DNA of 64,000 nt from Marivirga harenae (GTDB lineage: Bacteria; Bacteroidota; Bacteroidia; Cytophagales; Cyclobacteriaceae). A program made the translations under genes and the position numbers. Positions 9,935 through 18,783 of the stretch are shown here, in pieces. Position 1 is the first letter of the stretch, and each line of letters starts with the position of its first letter. The DNA lies in assembly GCF_030534335.1 (NCBI RefSeq), contig NZ_CP130565.1:703501-767500 (forward strand), given 5' to 3'. The notes beneath the pieces were generated by a model. It was given only the letters and a program-made list of their open reading frames with translations, was not told the origin of the DNA and did no database searches.

Positions 9935-11250
9935 TGGAAACAGTTATTATGATCGCCCAACTTATCTTGGGCTTATCTATTTTAGTAGGATTGCACGAGT
10001 TTGGCCACCTTTTGGCTGCCAAAGCTTTTGGTATGAGAGTGGAACAATTTTCAATCGGGTTCCCTCCAAAAATTTTCAGTTTTAAGTACGGAGAAACCGA
10101 ATACGCACTTAGCGCAATTCCTTTAGGCGGTTTTGTGAAAATTTCAGGCATGATTGATGAATCCTTGGACACTAAGAATATGGACAAAGAGCCTGAGCCT
10201 TATGAATTTCGAGCTAAACCTGCGTGGCAACGATTGATAGTAATGATGGGAGGTATAATCGTCAACGTAATTACGGGTATAATCATATTTATATTTTTAC
10301 AGTATGGATATGGCGAAACTTACGAATCAAAAGACAACATTACTGAAAACGGTATTTATGCTTATGAGCCAGCAAAAGAAATTGGTTTACAAACTGGTGA
10401 TATCATTATCAATGTAAATGGAAAAGAGTATGAAAAAGTAAGTGATCTCACTAGTTCTGACGTTTTATTAGAATCAGATAGTTACTATACAGTCTTAAGG
10501 GATGGAAAAGAAATTGTTGTTCCGATTCCCAACGACATGATTGAAAGAATTTCTGAAGACAATCAGCGTGTTGCCTTCATTTCTCCACTTTATGAGTTTG
10601 AGGTTGATAATATTCAACCTCAAAGCAATGCAGACATGGCTGGACTTATTCCTGGTGACAAAATAATTGCCGTTAATGGAGAGGAAGTAAAATATTTCCA
10701 ATTCCTTAGAGAGAAACTAGAAAGTAATAAAGGCGAAGAAATCCGCTTGACAATTAAAAGAAATGAAAAAATAGAGAATCTTCAAGCTAAAGTGGGCGAT
10801 GATGGACTCTTAGGTTTTAGACCCAAAATGGATGTTGAATTGGAGCATGAAGAATTTACTTTTGCAGAATCAATTCCAACTGGAACCGCCAAAGCGTTCA
10901 ATGTTATTTGGTTGAATATAAAAGGATTTGGCAAAATATTCAGGGGTGAGGTTTCTGCTTCGGAATCTTTATCTGGGCCAATTGGTATTGCACAAATTTT
11001 CGGTGGCGAATGGGTTTGGCAAAAATTCTGGGGAATTACTGGCCTTCTTTCCATGGTATTGGCATTTATGAACTTCCTGCCAATTCCTGCATTGGATGGT
11101 GGACATGTAGTTTTCTTAAGCTATGAAATTGTCTCAGGAAGAAAACCTTCCGATAAATTCCTTGAGAATGCTCAAAAGGTAGGTATGGTTTTATTACTTA
11201 GCTTGATGGCTTTTGCCATTTTTAATGACATTTGGAAAGTAATTTTCTAA
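9934..11250 (+). CDS. rseP: RIP metalloprotease RseP (site-2 protease)
   Basis: This is an inner-membrane zinc metalloprotease that cuts transmembrane segments of anti-sigma factors or leftover signal peptides. The 438-aa protein has the zinc motif HEFGH within GLHEFGHLLAAK near residue 21. Two PDZ domains lie roughly at 125-200 and 205-290, and the second active-site motif FLPIPALDGGH near residue 378 supplies the third zinc ligand (D). Hydrophobic segments occur at the N-terminus, around residue 105 and twice at the C-terminus. The dxr-rseP order is common in bacteria. No anti-sigma substrate is encoded nearby. Confidence 0.97.
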   Translation: METVIMIAQLILGLSILVGLHEFGHLLAAKAFGMRVEQFSIGFPPKIFSFKYGETEYALSAIPLGGFVKISGMIDESLDTKNMDKEPEPYEFRAKPAWQRLIVMMGGIIVNVITGIIIFIFLQYGYGETYESKDNITENGIYAYEPAKEIGLQTGDIIINVNGKEYEKVSDLTSSDVLLESDSYYTVLRDGKEIVVPIPNDMIERISEDNQRVAFISPLYEFEVDNIQPQSNADMAGLIPGDKIIAVNGEEVKYFQFLREKLESNKGEEIRLTIKRNEKIENLQAKVGDDGLLGFRPKMDVELEHEEFTFAESIPTGTAKAFNVIWLNIKGFGKIFRGEVSASESLSGPIGIAQIFGGEWVWQKFWGITGLLSMVLAFMNFLPIPALDGGHVVFLSYEIVSGRKPSDKFLENAQKVGMVLLLSLMAFAIFNDIWKVIF

Positions 11251-11269
11251 ATCAGTTTGATTAATTTGT

Positions 11270-11887
11270 ATGAAGCCTACAAAAGTTTTAACGTATATAG
11301 TAATAGCAGCAGTCATTTTGATTGCTGTTTTTAGTTTGTTTGATGCAGGAGACAGTCCGAAAGTAGAAAGCAACTACATTGAAGAAATGAAAGCTTTCCG
11401 CCACCAAAAGGATAGCTTTATGCGAAATGATGAAAAATCCCCTTTTATTGAACAAAATAAGGAGTTCAAAGGCTTAAAGCATTTTGATGTAGACGAAAGA
11501 TTTAAAGTAAAGGCATCGGTTGAGGCTCTTGAAAACGGTAAAGTCTATGACTTAAGGACTAGTGATGACAAAGTGAAAACCTATCAAGCAGTTGCAATTT
11601 TACATTTTGATATTGTTGGTTCACATCAAGATTTAACTCTACTACAATCTGCTTTAGATGGTCATTTTTTCCTTCCTTTTTACGATGAAACTTCCGCTAT
11701 CACTACCTATGGAGCTGGCAGGTATTTAGAGCTTGACTTTCAGAAAGGTCAACAACAAGTGATTTTGGATTTCAATAAAGCTTATAATCCCTATTGCGCT
11801 TATACTGAAGGTTACAGCTGCCCTGTGCCACCACCGGAAAATAATATATCTATTCCTATTAATGCCGGGGAGAAGAATTATGAGTAG
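11270..11887 (+). CDS. DUF1684 domain-containing protein, membrane-anchored
   Basis: This 205-aa protein has an N-terminal hydrophobic segment (about 7-24) that is either a signal peptide or an anchor, then a DUF1684 domain. The family hallmark is at the C-terminus: YNPYCAYTEGYSCPVPPPEN, with two cysteines and a proline run, after FLPFYDETSAITTYGAGRYL. Function is not known for the family. It lies 19 bp after rseP and is probably the last gene of the dxr-rseP transcript. The next 400 bp carry a palindromic repeat element. Confidence 0.85.
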   Translation: MKPTKVLTYIVIAAVILIAVFSLFDAGDSPKVESNYIEEMKAFRHQKDSFMRNDEKSPFIEQNKEFKGLKHFDVDERFKVKASVEALENGKVYDLRTSDDKVKTYQAVAILHFDIVGSHQDLTLLQSALDGHFFLPFYDETSAITTYGAGRYLELDFQKGQQQVILDFNKAYNPYCAYTEGYSCPVPPPENNISIPINAGEKNYE

Positions 11888-11933
11888 GAGTAAATAGTCA
11901 GTCTTTTCTATTTTGCTTTCTAATGCAACAGTA

Positions 11934-12168
11934 TTTCCTGTTTCCAACCGACACCCTTAAAGTCCCCTCAAGGGGACAATCTCACGGATTTCATTTAGCG
12001 GTACAGCATAGTGATCATCACTATTTTCATTAGAGTTTAACCCTCAAATACAAAAAGTACACTAATCAGAATCAAATTAAAAAACAAAAGTGCATCTGAG
12101 CGCACTCCCCCCTTGAGGGGGGAGCAGGGGGGTGTCCCATAGATTGAGACAACAAATAAAACAGGAAA
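11934..12168. repeat. Non-coding palindromic element with GC-rich hairpins and inverted termini (MITE/REP-like)
   Basis: The segment is bounded by TTTCCTGTTT (11934-11943) and its exact inverse AAACAGGAAA (12159-12168). Inside each end is a GACACCC/GGGTGTC element, followed by a GC-rich hairpin: GTCCCC-TCAA-GGGGAC at 11962-11977 and CTCCCCCC-TTGA-GGGGGGAG at 12105-12124. The two halves are diverged inverted copies of one repeat, so the whole 235 bp can fold back on itself. No ORF lies inside. The C-rich/G-rich runs stand out sharply from the AT-rich surroundings. No clear target-site duplication was seen. With its flanks it fills the 404-bp gap before pheT. Confidence 0.7.
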
Positions 12169-12215
12169 AATTACGAATAAGCGTAATTATTCATTCTCCT
12201 TATCAATCATTTCTT

Positions 12216-12223
12216 TAATTTTG
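12216..12223 (+). promoter_or_regulatory. Bacteroidota -7 box (TAATTTTG) upstream of pheT
   Basis: TAATTTTG matches TAnnTTTG exactly and lies 68 bp before the chosen pheT start at 12292, giving a leader of about 60 nt. It begins 47 bp after the palindromic repeat element ends. No TTG is present at the expected -33 distance. Confidence 0.5.
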
Positions 12224-12291
12224 TTTTTGAAAAATAAAATGGGCTTTTTAAGAACCCGTGTTTGTTAAAACAGAAGTATAAAAATACAGCA

Positions 12292-14709
12292 ATGAAGATA
12301 GCTTTAAACTGGTTAAAGAACTATATAAATATTACCCAATCTCCTGTAGAACTTTCAGAAACCCTGACCAACACTGGTCTAGAGGTTGAAGGAATGGAAG
12401 AGATTGAAACCATACCTGGTGGATTAAAGGGATTGGTAATTGGAGAAGTAAAGACGTGCAGCAAACATCCAAATGCGGATAAACTGAGCATTACGACAGT
12501 TGATATTGGCGAAGAAGAACCAGTACAAATCGTTTGCGGTGCTCCGAATGTAGCAGCAGGTCAAAAAGTAGTGGTCGCCACAGTCAATTCTACCCTATAT
12601 CCCAATCCTGATGAGCCTTTCAAAATCAAGAAATCCAAAATCCGTGGAGAGGTCAGCATGGGGATGATATGCGCTGAAGATGAAATTGGTATGGGTGCAA
12701 GCCATGATGGCATAATGGTATTGAATACTGATAAAGCAAATGGCACTCCGGCAGCAGAATATTTTAATATAGAATCTGATATAGTCTATGAAATTGGCTT
12801 AACACCTAACCGTGCTGATGCGATGGGTCACATCGGAGCTGCAAGAGACATCAAAGCCGTAACTGGAGAAGAAGTCCATTTCCCTTCAGTTCTGGATTTC
12901 AAAGTGGACAATCAGGACCTTACGATAGCAATAAAAGTAGAAAACCAGGAAGCTTGTCCAAGATATTCTGGTTTAAGCATATCTAATGTTAAAGTTGCTC
13001 CAAGTCCGGACTGGTTGCAAAATGCTTTAAAAAGTATTGGCTTACAGCCTATCAATAATGTAGTGGATGTTACTAATTTTGTGATGCACGAATTAGGCCA
13101 ACCCTTGCATGCTTTCAATGCTGATAAGATTTCAGGCCACACAATCAAGGTCAAAAATTTAAAGGAGGGCAGTAAATTTATTACTTTGGATGAAAAAGAA
13201 AGAAAATTATCCGCTAAAGATTTAATGATTTGTGACGGAGATTCCAATCCACTATGTATAGCAGGAGTTTTTGGCGGGATAGATTCCGGAGTTCAAGATC
13301 ACACCACAAATGTATTTTTGGAATCAGCATATTTCTCAGCCGATAGCGTACGAAAAACATCACAACATCACCAATTAAAAACCGATGCTTCCTTTCGATA
13401 CGAAAGAGGGACAGACCCTAATATAACCGTTTATGCCCTTAAGAGAGCCGCTCTTTTAATTCAGGAAGTGGCAGGAGGCCAGATCAGCAGTCAGGTTCAG
13501 GATGAGTATCCTGTAGCTATTCCAGACAGAGAGGTTTTAATGAAATATAAAAACATCGACCGATTGATAGGAAAAAAACTGGAGCAGAATGAAATCCATA
13601 CTATTCTCAATCGATTGGATATTGAAACCACTGATAAAACAGAAAATGGATTTAAAGCCATAGTACCACCTTACCGAGTAGATGTTACCCGCGAAGCGGA
13701 TGTGATTGAAGAAATCATACGAATCTACGGTTTTAACAATATTGATTTGCCCGAAACGCTTTCCAGCAGTTACATGGCTAGTTTCCCGGAAGTCGATCCA
13801 GTTAAAATGAGAAAAGAAGCTGGCTTGCTCCTGACGGCCAATGCATTTCAGGAAATAATGACCAACTCTTTAACAAAACCGGTATTTAGCCAACAGTTGG
13901 ACGGATTCAATCCAGAAGAAAATGTTGAAATGCTTAACAAACTCAGCGAAGATCTGGGCGTAATGAGACAAGACTTGCTGTTTACCGCCATGGATGTTTT
14001 AGCTTATAACATCAATCGCAGACAAAATGACTTAAAATTCTATGAATTTGGAAAAGTTTATAAAAAAATTAATTCCAAATATAAGGAAGAAATGCGCCTT
14101 GGGATTTATCTGACGGGGAAAAACGAATCTGAAAATTGGATTCGAAAAAATGAATCTGTAAAATTTCATGATCTCTATTCGGCAGTTCTAAAAATTTTCA
14201 ATAAATTTAATGCGGAAAGTATTGAAAATGAAGAATTTCATAACGATTGCTTCGACTATGGCTTGAAGTTAAAAATCAAGCAAAAATCAGTTGCTGAGCT
14301 GGGTAAATTAAGCAAAAAAGCACTGAAATTGAGCGGATTAAAGCAAGATGTTTTCTATGCTAATATCAATTGGGAAGTGTTACTAAAAATGGTTAATACA
14401 AATATCCAATTTGAGGCAGTGAGTAAATACCCTGAAGTAAAAAGGGATTTATCGCTCGTGATAGATGAACAAGTTTCGTATGATGAAATTAAGAAGATCA
14501 GCTTGAAACAAGCGCAGTACTTAATCAGTAACATTGATGTATTTGATGTTTATCAAGGAGATAAAATCGAAAAAGGAAAAAAAGCTTATGCTTTATCCTT
14601 CACCTTGCAGGACAAAACAAAAACATTGACAGATAAAATTATAGATAAAACAATGGAAAAACTGATGAAAGCTTTTGAAAACGAAATCGGAGCAGTAATC
14701 AGAAAATAA
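12292..14709 (+). CDS. pheT: Phenylalanine--tRNA ligase beta subunit
   Basis: PheT forms the alpha2-beta2 phenylalanyl-tRNA synthetase with PheS, which is not in this window. The ATG at 12292 is chosen because the family starts MKIALNWLKNYI; a TTG 30 bases upstream would add ten residues with no family support. The 805-aa protein has the tRNA-binding (EMAP-like) domain at about 40-150 (VIGEVKTCSKHPNADKLSI), the B3/B4 editing domain at about 215-400 (GVFGGIDSGV), the B5 domain, and a C-terminal ferredoxin-fold anticodon-binding domain (FEAVSKYPEVKRDLSLVID). It leads a plus-strand run with a coiled-coil protein and zapA. Confidence 0.98.
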   Translation: MKIALNWLKNYINITQSPVELSETLTNTGLEVEGMEEIETIPGGLKGLVIGEVKTCSKHPNADKLSITTVDIGEEEPVQIVCGAPNVAAGQKVVVATVNSTLYPNPDEPFKIKKSKIRGEVSMGMICAEDEIGMGASHDGIMVLNTDKANGTPAAEYFNIESDIVYEIGLTPNRADAMGHIGAARDIKAVTGEEVHFPSVLDFKVDNQDLTIAIKVENQEACPRYSGLSISNVKVAPSPDWLQNALKSIGLQPINNVVDVTNFVMHELGQPLHAFNADKISGHTIKVKNLKEGSKFITLDEKERKLSAKDLMICDGDSNPLCIAGVFGGIDSGVQDHTTNVFLESAYFSADSVRKTSQHHQLKTDASFRYERGTDPNITVYALKRAALLIQEVAGGQISSQVQDEYPVAIPDREVLMKYKNIDRLIGKKLEQNEIHTILNRLDIETTDKTENGFKAIVPPYRVDVTREADVIEEIIRIYGFNNIDLPETLSSSYMASFPEVDPVKMRKEAGLLLTANAFQEIMTNSLTKPVFSQQLDGFNPEENVEMLNKLSEDLGVMRQDLLFTAMDVLAYNINRRQNDLKFYEFGKVYKKINSKYKEEMRLGIYLTGKNESENWIRKNESVKFHDLYSAVLKIFNKFNAESIENEEFHNDCFDYGLKLKIKQKSVAELGKLSKKALKLSGLKQDVFYANINWEVLLKMVNTNIQFEAVSKYPEVKRDLSLVIDEQVSYDEIKKISLKQAQYLISNIDVFDVYQGDKIEKGKKAYALSFTLQDKTKTLTDKIIDKTMEKLMKAFENEIGAVIRK

Positions 14710-14711
14710 AA

Positions 14712-15008
14712 ATGAATCAGGCAGCTACACATAATGAATTAAATGCCCTAGAGCGAAAGGTTCAATTACTTTTGAATGATTTTCAAAATGCTAAAAATGA
14801 ATTGAGGAGCTTGAAAGCTGAAAATGAAGAATTGAAAGCTGTTTTAAAACTAAAAGACGAGAAAATTAACGACTTTCAAAATCAAGATAAAATTAGTAAA
14901 ATTGTAGGAAGTATTGGGAAGAATGAAGTGGAGGCTTCTGAAATGAAGGGAAAAATTGACGATTACATTAAAGAGATTGATAAATGCATCTTGCATTTAA
15001 CAAGATAA
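14712..15008 (+). CDS. Small coiled-coil protein upstream of zapA
   Basis: This 98-aa protein is predicted almost entirely as a coiled coil: residues about 8-55 show a heptad pattern with leucines (ELNALERKVQLLLNDF, ELRSLKAENEELKAVLKL). A second helix, IDDYIKEIDKCILHL, ends the protein. There is no signal peptide or membrane segment. It starts 2 bp after pheT and ends 15 bp before zapA. That position suggests a cell-division role comparable to the coiled-coil ZapB that partners ZapA in E. coli, but this is inference from size and context; no sequence similarity to ZapB is claimed. Confidence 0.8.
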   Translation: MNQAATHNELNALERKVQLLLNDFQNAKNELRSLKAENEELKAVLKLKDEKINDFQNQDKISKIVGSIGKNEVEASEMKGKIDDYIKEIDKCILHLTR

Positions 15009-15023
15009 TAGATAAACCGGTTT

Positions 15024-15308
15024 ATGAGAGAACTTTCAATCAAGATCAAAATTGCTGACAGGGAATATCCCATGACAGTGAGAGCGGAAGAAGAGGAAAG
15101 AGTAAGAAGAGCCGGTAAATTAATCAATGAACGATTGAAATCTTATAGAGAAAAATTCGGGATTGATGATAAGCAGGACTTGCTTTCAATGGTAGCTTTT
15201 GATGCTATTGTTGACAGATTTGGCATTGAAGACGACTTACAAAGCAATGACGAATCGGTTATAAATAAAATAAAATCTATTGAACACTTAATTAATCAAT
15301 CAATATAG
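15024..15308 (+). CDS. zapA: Cell division protein ZapA
   Basis: ZapA binds and cross-links FtsZ filaments at the division ring. The 94-aa protein has the typical ZapA fold: an N-terminal beta part (MRELSIKIKIADREYPMTV), then RAGKLINERLKSYREKFG and the dimerising helix DLLSMVAFDAIVDRF. Length matches the family. It follows the coiled-coil gene by 15 bp; a structured 152-bp spacer separates it from rny. Confidence 0.9.
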   Translation: MRELSIKIKIADREYPMTVRAEEEERVRRAGKLINERLKSYREKFGIDDKQDLLSMVAFDAIVDRFGIEDDLQSNDESVINKIKSIEHLINQSI

Positions 15309-15309
15309 T

Positions 15310-15430
15310 CCCTTCCATCCAGAGAAACAGAGCCAATTTGGCAATTACATGAAGAAGTTAAATCCAATCAAGATTGGGTTGATAATCGATTTCAAACTTC
15401 GTTGTAATTCATTTTTAGTTCTGTAGTCAC
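15310..15430 (+). ncRNA. Candidate 6S-RNA-like structured RNA between zapA and rny
   Basis: The spacer can fold as one long rod with a central bubble, the general shape of 6S RNA, which binds RNA polymerase. Outer stem: 15327-15331 with 15420-15424 (ACAGA/TCTGT). Central bubble: left side 15332-15342, which can form a small GCC/GGC hairpin, and right side 15410-15419. Upper stem: AATTACA 15343-15349 with TGTAATT 15403-15409, GAAGTT 15354-15359 with AACTTC 15395-15400, and AAATC 15360-15364 with GATTT 15388-15392. Apical hairpin: CCAATC/GATTGG, 15364-15377. A zapA-adjacent position also recalls enteric ssrS. No promoter box was found just upstream, and it could instead be the rny leader. Confidence 0.45.
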
Positions 15431-15460
15431 ATCATCACTTCCCACTAAATAATAAGTAAA

Positions 15461-17023
15461 ATGGGAACTATATACATAATCATTTCAGGGGTAGTAGGAC
15501 TGCTTTTGGGGTTTTTGCTTAGCAAAATTGCTCAAAAAAGCCTCCTTAGTAAGCTCGAAAAAGAAGCGCAGGATAAAGCCGCTTTAATTGTTCGTGAGGC
15601 TGAAGTAAATGCCGAGAACACTAAAAAAGATAAAATGCTGGAAGCAAAAGAGCATTTTTTGAAGAAGAAATCTGATTTCGAAGAGGAGGTAGGGCAACGG
15701 AAAAGCCAAATGGCTGCGAATGAAAATAAGCTCAAACAAAGAGAGCAAAATCTATCGAAGGACATCGAGCACTTTAAAAGAAAAGAACACGAAACCCAGA
15801 AACTTCAAGAAAATCTAAATGCACAGCTTGAAGTAATCGGCAAGCGAAAAGAAGAACTTGAAAAGGTACGTGAGCAGCAAGTCAATATTTTAGAAAAAGC
15901 GGCTAACCTCACCGCGGATGAGGCTCGTGAGCAACTGATTGAAACCCTTAAAGATGAAGCAGAAACCAAAGCATCTTCACTGATTAAAGATATCATGGAG
16001 GAAGCTAAACTTTCCGCTACCAAAGAAGCAAAGAAAATAGTAATCTCCACTATACAAAGAACTGCCACCGAACATGCTGTTGAAAACTGCGTCTCTATTT
16101 TCAATATAGAAAGTGACGATATCAAGGGTAAAATCATTGGTAGAGAAGGACGAAATATTCGTGCATTAGAAGCTGCTACGGGGGTGGAAATCATAGTAGA
16201 TGATACACCTGAAGCAATCATCATATCAGGTTTTGATCCTGTAAGAAGAGAGATCGCAAGACTATCGCTCCATAGACTTGTTCAAGACGGAAGGATTCAT
16301 CCTGCCAGAATCGAAGAGATTGTTAATAAGACTAGCAAGAACATAGATGAGGAAATCGTGGAAATTGGTGAAAGAACCGTGATCGATTTAGGGATACATG
16401 GTTTACATCCTGAATTAATCAAGATGGTAGGTCGATTGAGATTCCGATCATCATACGGACAAAACTTGTTACAACATTCACGAGAAGTGGCTAATATGTG
16501 TGCGACCATGGCTTCTGAATTAGGTTTAAATCCTAAGTTGGCCAAAAGAGCTGGTTTATTGCATGATATTGGAAAAGTTTGGCCAGAAGAACCAGAGCAA
16601 CCGCACGCTATTCTAGGAATGGAGTTTGCCAAAAGATTTAAAGAGCACCCAGATGTTTTAAATGCGATTGGAGCCCATCATGATGAAATTGAGATGACTT
16701 CTTTAATATCCCCTATTGTTCAAGCTTGTGATGCCATTTCAGGCGCAAGACCGGGTGCTAGGAGAGAAATCATGGATAGTTACATCAAAAGATTAAAAGA
16801 GCTTGAAGAGCTTGCATTGACTTTTGATGGCGTCAACAAATGCTATGCAATCCAAGCAGGTCGTGAATTGCGAGTGATGGTAGATGCTGAAAATGTAACC
16901 GATCAAAAAGCGGGGCAGTTGTCATTTGACATCTCTCAAAAAATAGAAAAAGACATGCAATATCCAGGACAGATAAAAGTAACGGTCATCCGTGAAATGA
17001 GGTCCGTATCTTACGCCAAGTAA
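15461..17023 (+). CDS. rny: Ribonuclease Y
   Basis: RNase Y is a membrane-anchored endoribonuclease that starts mRNA decay. The 520-aa protein has an N-terminal transmembrane helix (about 3-22), a long charged coiled coil to about residue 200, a KH RNA-binding domain with [15 protein letters not shown] near 225, and an HD phosphohydrolase domain with the metal motif LLHDIGKV near 370 and GAHHDEIE near 405. The C-terminal region ends with [11 protein letters not shown]. Length and order match the family. A terminator follows at 17082-17113. Confidence 0.98.
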   Translation: MGTIYIIISGVVGLLLGFLLSKIAQKSLLSKLEKEAQDKAALIVREAEVNAENTKKDKMLEAKEHFLKKKSDFEEEVGQRKSQMAANENKLKQREQNLSKDIEHFKRKEHETQKLQENLNAQLEVIGKRKEELEKVREQQVNILEKAANLTADEAREQLIETLKDEAETKASSLIKDIMEEAKLSATKEAKKIVISTIQRTATEHAVENCVSIFNIESDDIKGKIIGREGRNIRALEAATGVEIIVDDTPEAIIISGFDPVRREIARLSLHRLVQDGRIHPARIEEIVNKTSKNIDEEIVEIGERTVIDLGIHGLHPELIKMVGRLRFRSSYGQNLLQHSREVANMCATMASELGLNPKLAKRAGLLHDIGKVWPEEPEQPHAILGMEFAKRFKEHPDVLNAIGAHHDEIEMTSLISPIVQACDAISGARPGARREIMDSYIKRLKELEELALTFDGVNKCYAIQAGRELRVMVDAENVTDQKAGQLSFDISQKIEKDMQYPGQIKVTVIREMRSVSYAK

Positions 17024-17041
17024 TTCTGTATTGAAGATATT

Positions 17042-17056
17042 AAACCTGTCAGGTTT
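17042..17056. repeat. Short palindrome AAACCTGTCAGGTTT after rny
   Basis: A 15-bp perfect inverted repeat (AAACCTG-T-CAGGTTT) lies 18 bp after the rny stop and is followed by TT and an A-rich stretch. It could act as a weak first terminator hairpin or be a copy of a short interspersed palindrome; only one copy is seen here. Confidence 0.5.
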
Positions 17057-17081
17057 TTAAAATACTGACTTTACAATTGAC

Positions 17082-17113
17082 AAGCCCTTTTCAGAAATGA
17101 TGAGGGCTTTTTA
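17082..17113 (+). terminator. Rho-independent terminator of rny
   Basis: AAGCCCT (17082-17088) pairs with AGGGCTT (17103-17109), giving a 7-bp stem, and the 3' arm runs into a T tract (17108-17112). It lies 59 bp after rny and ends 55 bp before the next gene, so that gene is probably transcribed from its own promoter. Confidence 0.75.
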
Positions 17114-17167
17114 ATGCAAATGAAATAAAAGTGTAAATTGCTTATAAAAAATATAAAGTGATTGCTG

Positions 17168-18505
17168 ATGAAAAACACTCTACTACTATTCCTACTCATA
17201 CTTACAACAGTTTTTTCTTGCAAACAAAAACCGACAGAAGACAAGCAAACAGAAGCCTTTGAAAACCATTTTACTAGCAAAAATCCCTGGCCCGAAATCC
17301 GGAAGAAGCGAATCCAAGAATTATTGCCTTCTGCTATGGAAAGAGCAGAAGTTGAAGCTTGGATAGTCATTTGCAGAGAAAACAATAATGACCCAATGGC
17401 CATTCATATTGGAGGTGAGAATGCGGGTGGCACTTCTTTCTACCTCTTCTATAAAAAAGGGGACGAGCTTAATTCTGCTGTATTCTCCTCATTCGGAGAG
17501 GTAACTGCATTAACTGAATTAGGACTTCATGACAGCATCATAAGCGTTTCAAGAGGGCAAGATGTATTCAAATTAGCAACGGATTTTGTAAAAGAAATCA
17601 GTCCCAATAAAATCGCTATCAATACGAGTAGCAGTAATTCTACAGCAGATGGTCTAAGCCACAGCCAATATCAAAAATTGACAAATAGCTTTGGGCAAGA
17701 ATGGGAAGAAAAACTAATTTCTTCTGAAGCATTGGTTTATGAATGGCTTTCTATTAAACTACCCGAGGAAGTTGAAATCATGCGTAAGGCCGCTGAAATA
17801 ACTGCCCAATGGGAAGTTGAAGCTTACAAGACCATTGTGCCAGGAAAAACAACAGACGCAGAAGTAGCGGATTTCTTAAATGAAAAAATAAAGACATACG
17901 GTTTTGAAGACGGCTGGAACCCTGAACAAAATCCTAATGTGAACTCTGGTCCAGATCGCGGCCATTCTCATGCAACTGACAAAGTCATCATGCCTGGAGA
18001 TGTCATTCAAACAGACTTCGGCATCAAAGTTTATGGGATTTGGGTGACTGATATCCAAAGATTTGCATACGTGCTGAAGAAGGATGAAGAAAAAGCTCCA
18101 GAAAACATTCAAAAATACTGGGACGTGGCCAAAAGAGGCCACCGAATCGTATTTGAAAATATGAAACCAGGCATCTCTGGCTATGAATTGGACCAATTAC
18201 AGCGGCAATGGATGAAGGAAAACGGTTCTCTGCCTGTCCCGTGGAGTACTGGCCACCCAGTTGGATATGTCGCTCATGATGTTGGCCCGTCCATAGGTGG
18301 AGGCCAAGAAGGCATCATTCCGTCAGAAACAGCACTAAAACCGCTTAGGCAAGGAATGGTATTCGCTTATGATGGCTTCTACGCTTGGGAAATTGAAAGC
18401 GGTGAAAAAACGATTTCCGTTGAAGAAATGGTAGTGATTACAGAAAATGGCGCTGAATATCTGACAAATCCGCAAGAGGACCTGATTCTGATTGGGCAAG
18501 AATAA
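17168..18505 (+). CDS. M24-family metallopeptidase (Xaa-Pro aminopeptidase-like), lipoprotein
   Basis: The ATG at 17168 gives 445 residues starting with a lipoprotein signal peptide whose lipobox is VFSC (Cys about residue 18); a TTG 6 bp upstream is less likely. After a creatinase-like N-terminal domain, the pita-bread M24 domain lies at about 210-440. Its metal ligands are visible: D in IQTDFG, D in WVTDIQRF, H in TGHPVGYVAHDVG, and two glutamates in AWEIESGEKTISVEEM. It should be an envelope-anchored aminopeptidase that removes N-terminal residues before proline. It is a single-gene unit between the rny terminator and the tonB-like gene. Confidence 0.9.
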   Translation: MKNTLLLFLLILTTVFSCKQKPTEDKQTEAFENHFTSKNPWPEIRKKRIQELLPSAMERAEVEAWIVICRENNNDPMAIHIGGENAGGTSFYLFYKKGDELNSAVFSSFGEVTALTELGLHDSIISVSRGQDVFKLATDFVKEISPNKIAINTSSSNSTADGLSHSQYQKLTNSFGQEWEEKLISSEALVYEWLSIKLPEEVEIMRKAAEITAQWEVEAYKTIVPGKTTDAEVADFLNEKIKTYGFEDGWNPEQNPNVNSGPDRGHSHATDKVIMPGDVIQTDFGIKVYGIWVTDIQRFAYVLKKDEEKAPENIQKYWDVAKRGHRIVFENMKPGISGYELDQLQRQWMKENGSLPVPWSTGHPVGYVAHDVGPSIGGGQEGIIPSETALKPLRQGMVFAYDGFYAWEIESGEKTISVEEMVVITENGAEYLTNPQEDLILIGQE

Positions 18506-18739
18506 GCAAATTATACTAAAACGCAATCTAAAATTCGTGATGAGAATTATCTCATATAGCTTTTTGATTCCTTGATCTTGGAAAATGATTACAATTTTTT
18601 ACTATTCAATCAGCCCAGATTATAAACAGAATTTATGACTTAGATCAGTGAAATAGATGATTTACTTCCGTAATCATCTAAATATCAGTTATTTAATTGA
18701 CCAGCAGTCCTAATATTCGTATTTTAAGTATGGAAAGTA

Positions 18740-18760
18740 AAGCCTCAAGTGTTGGGGCTT
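18740..18760 (+). promoter_or_regulatory. Leader hairpin with an 11-codon ORF before the TonB gene
   Basis: AAGCCTCAA (18740-18748) pairs with TTGGGGCTT (18752-18760) as a 9-bp stem with one G-U pair and a 3-nt loop, 23 bp before the TonB gene start. The hairpin lies within a tiny ORF, ATG 18730 to stop 18763-18765 (11 codons). It is not followed by a T run, so it does not look like a simple terminator. A role in translation control is inference. Confidence 0.4.
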
Positions 18761-18783
18761 ATTAATCTTTAAATATAGGACTC

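Noticed and set aside
12262-12291. TTG start for pheT ten residues upstream
   Set aside because: The added residues lack family similarity; MKIALNWL is the normal PheT N-terminus.
17162-17167. TTG start for the M24 peptidase
   Set aside because: The ATG at 17168 gives a cleaner lipoprotein signal peptide.
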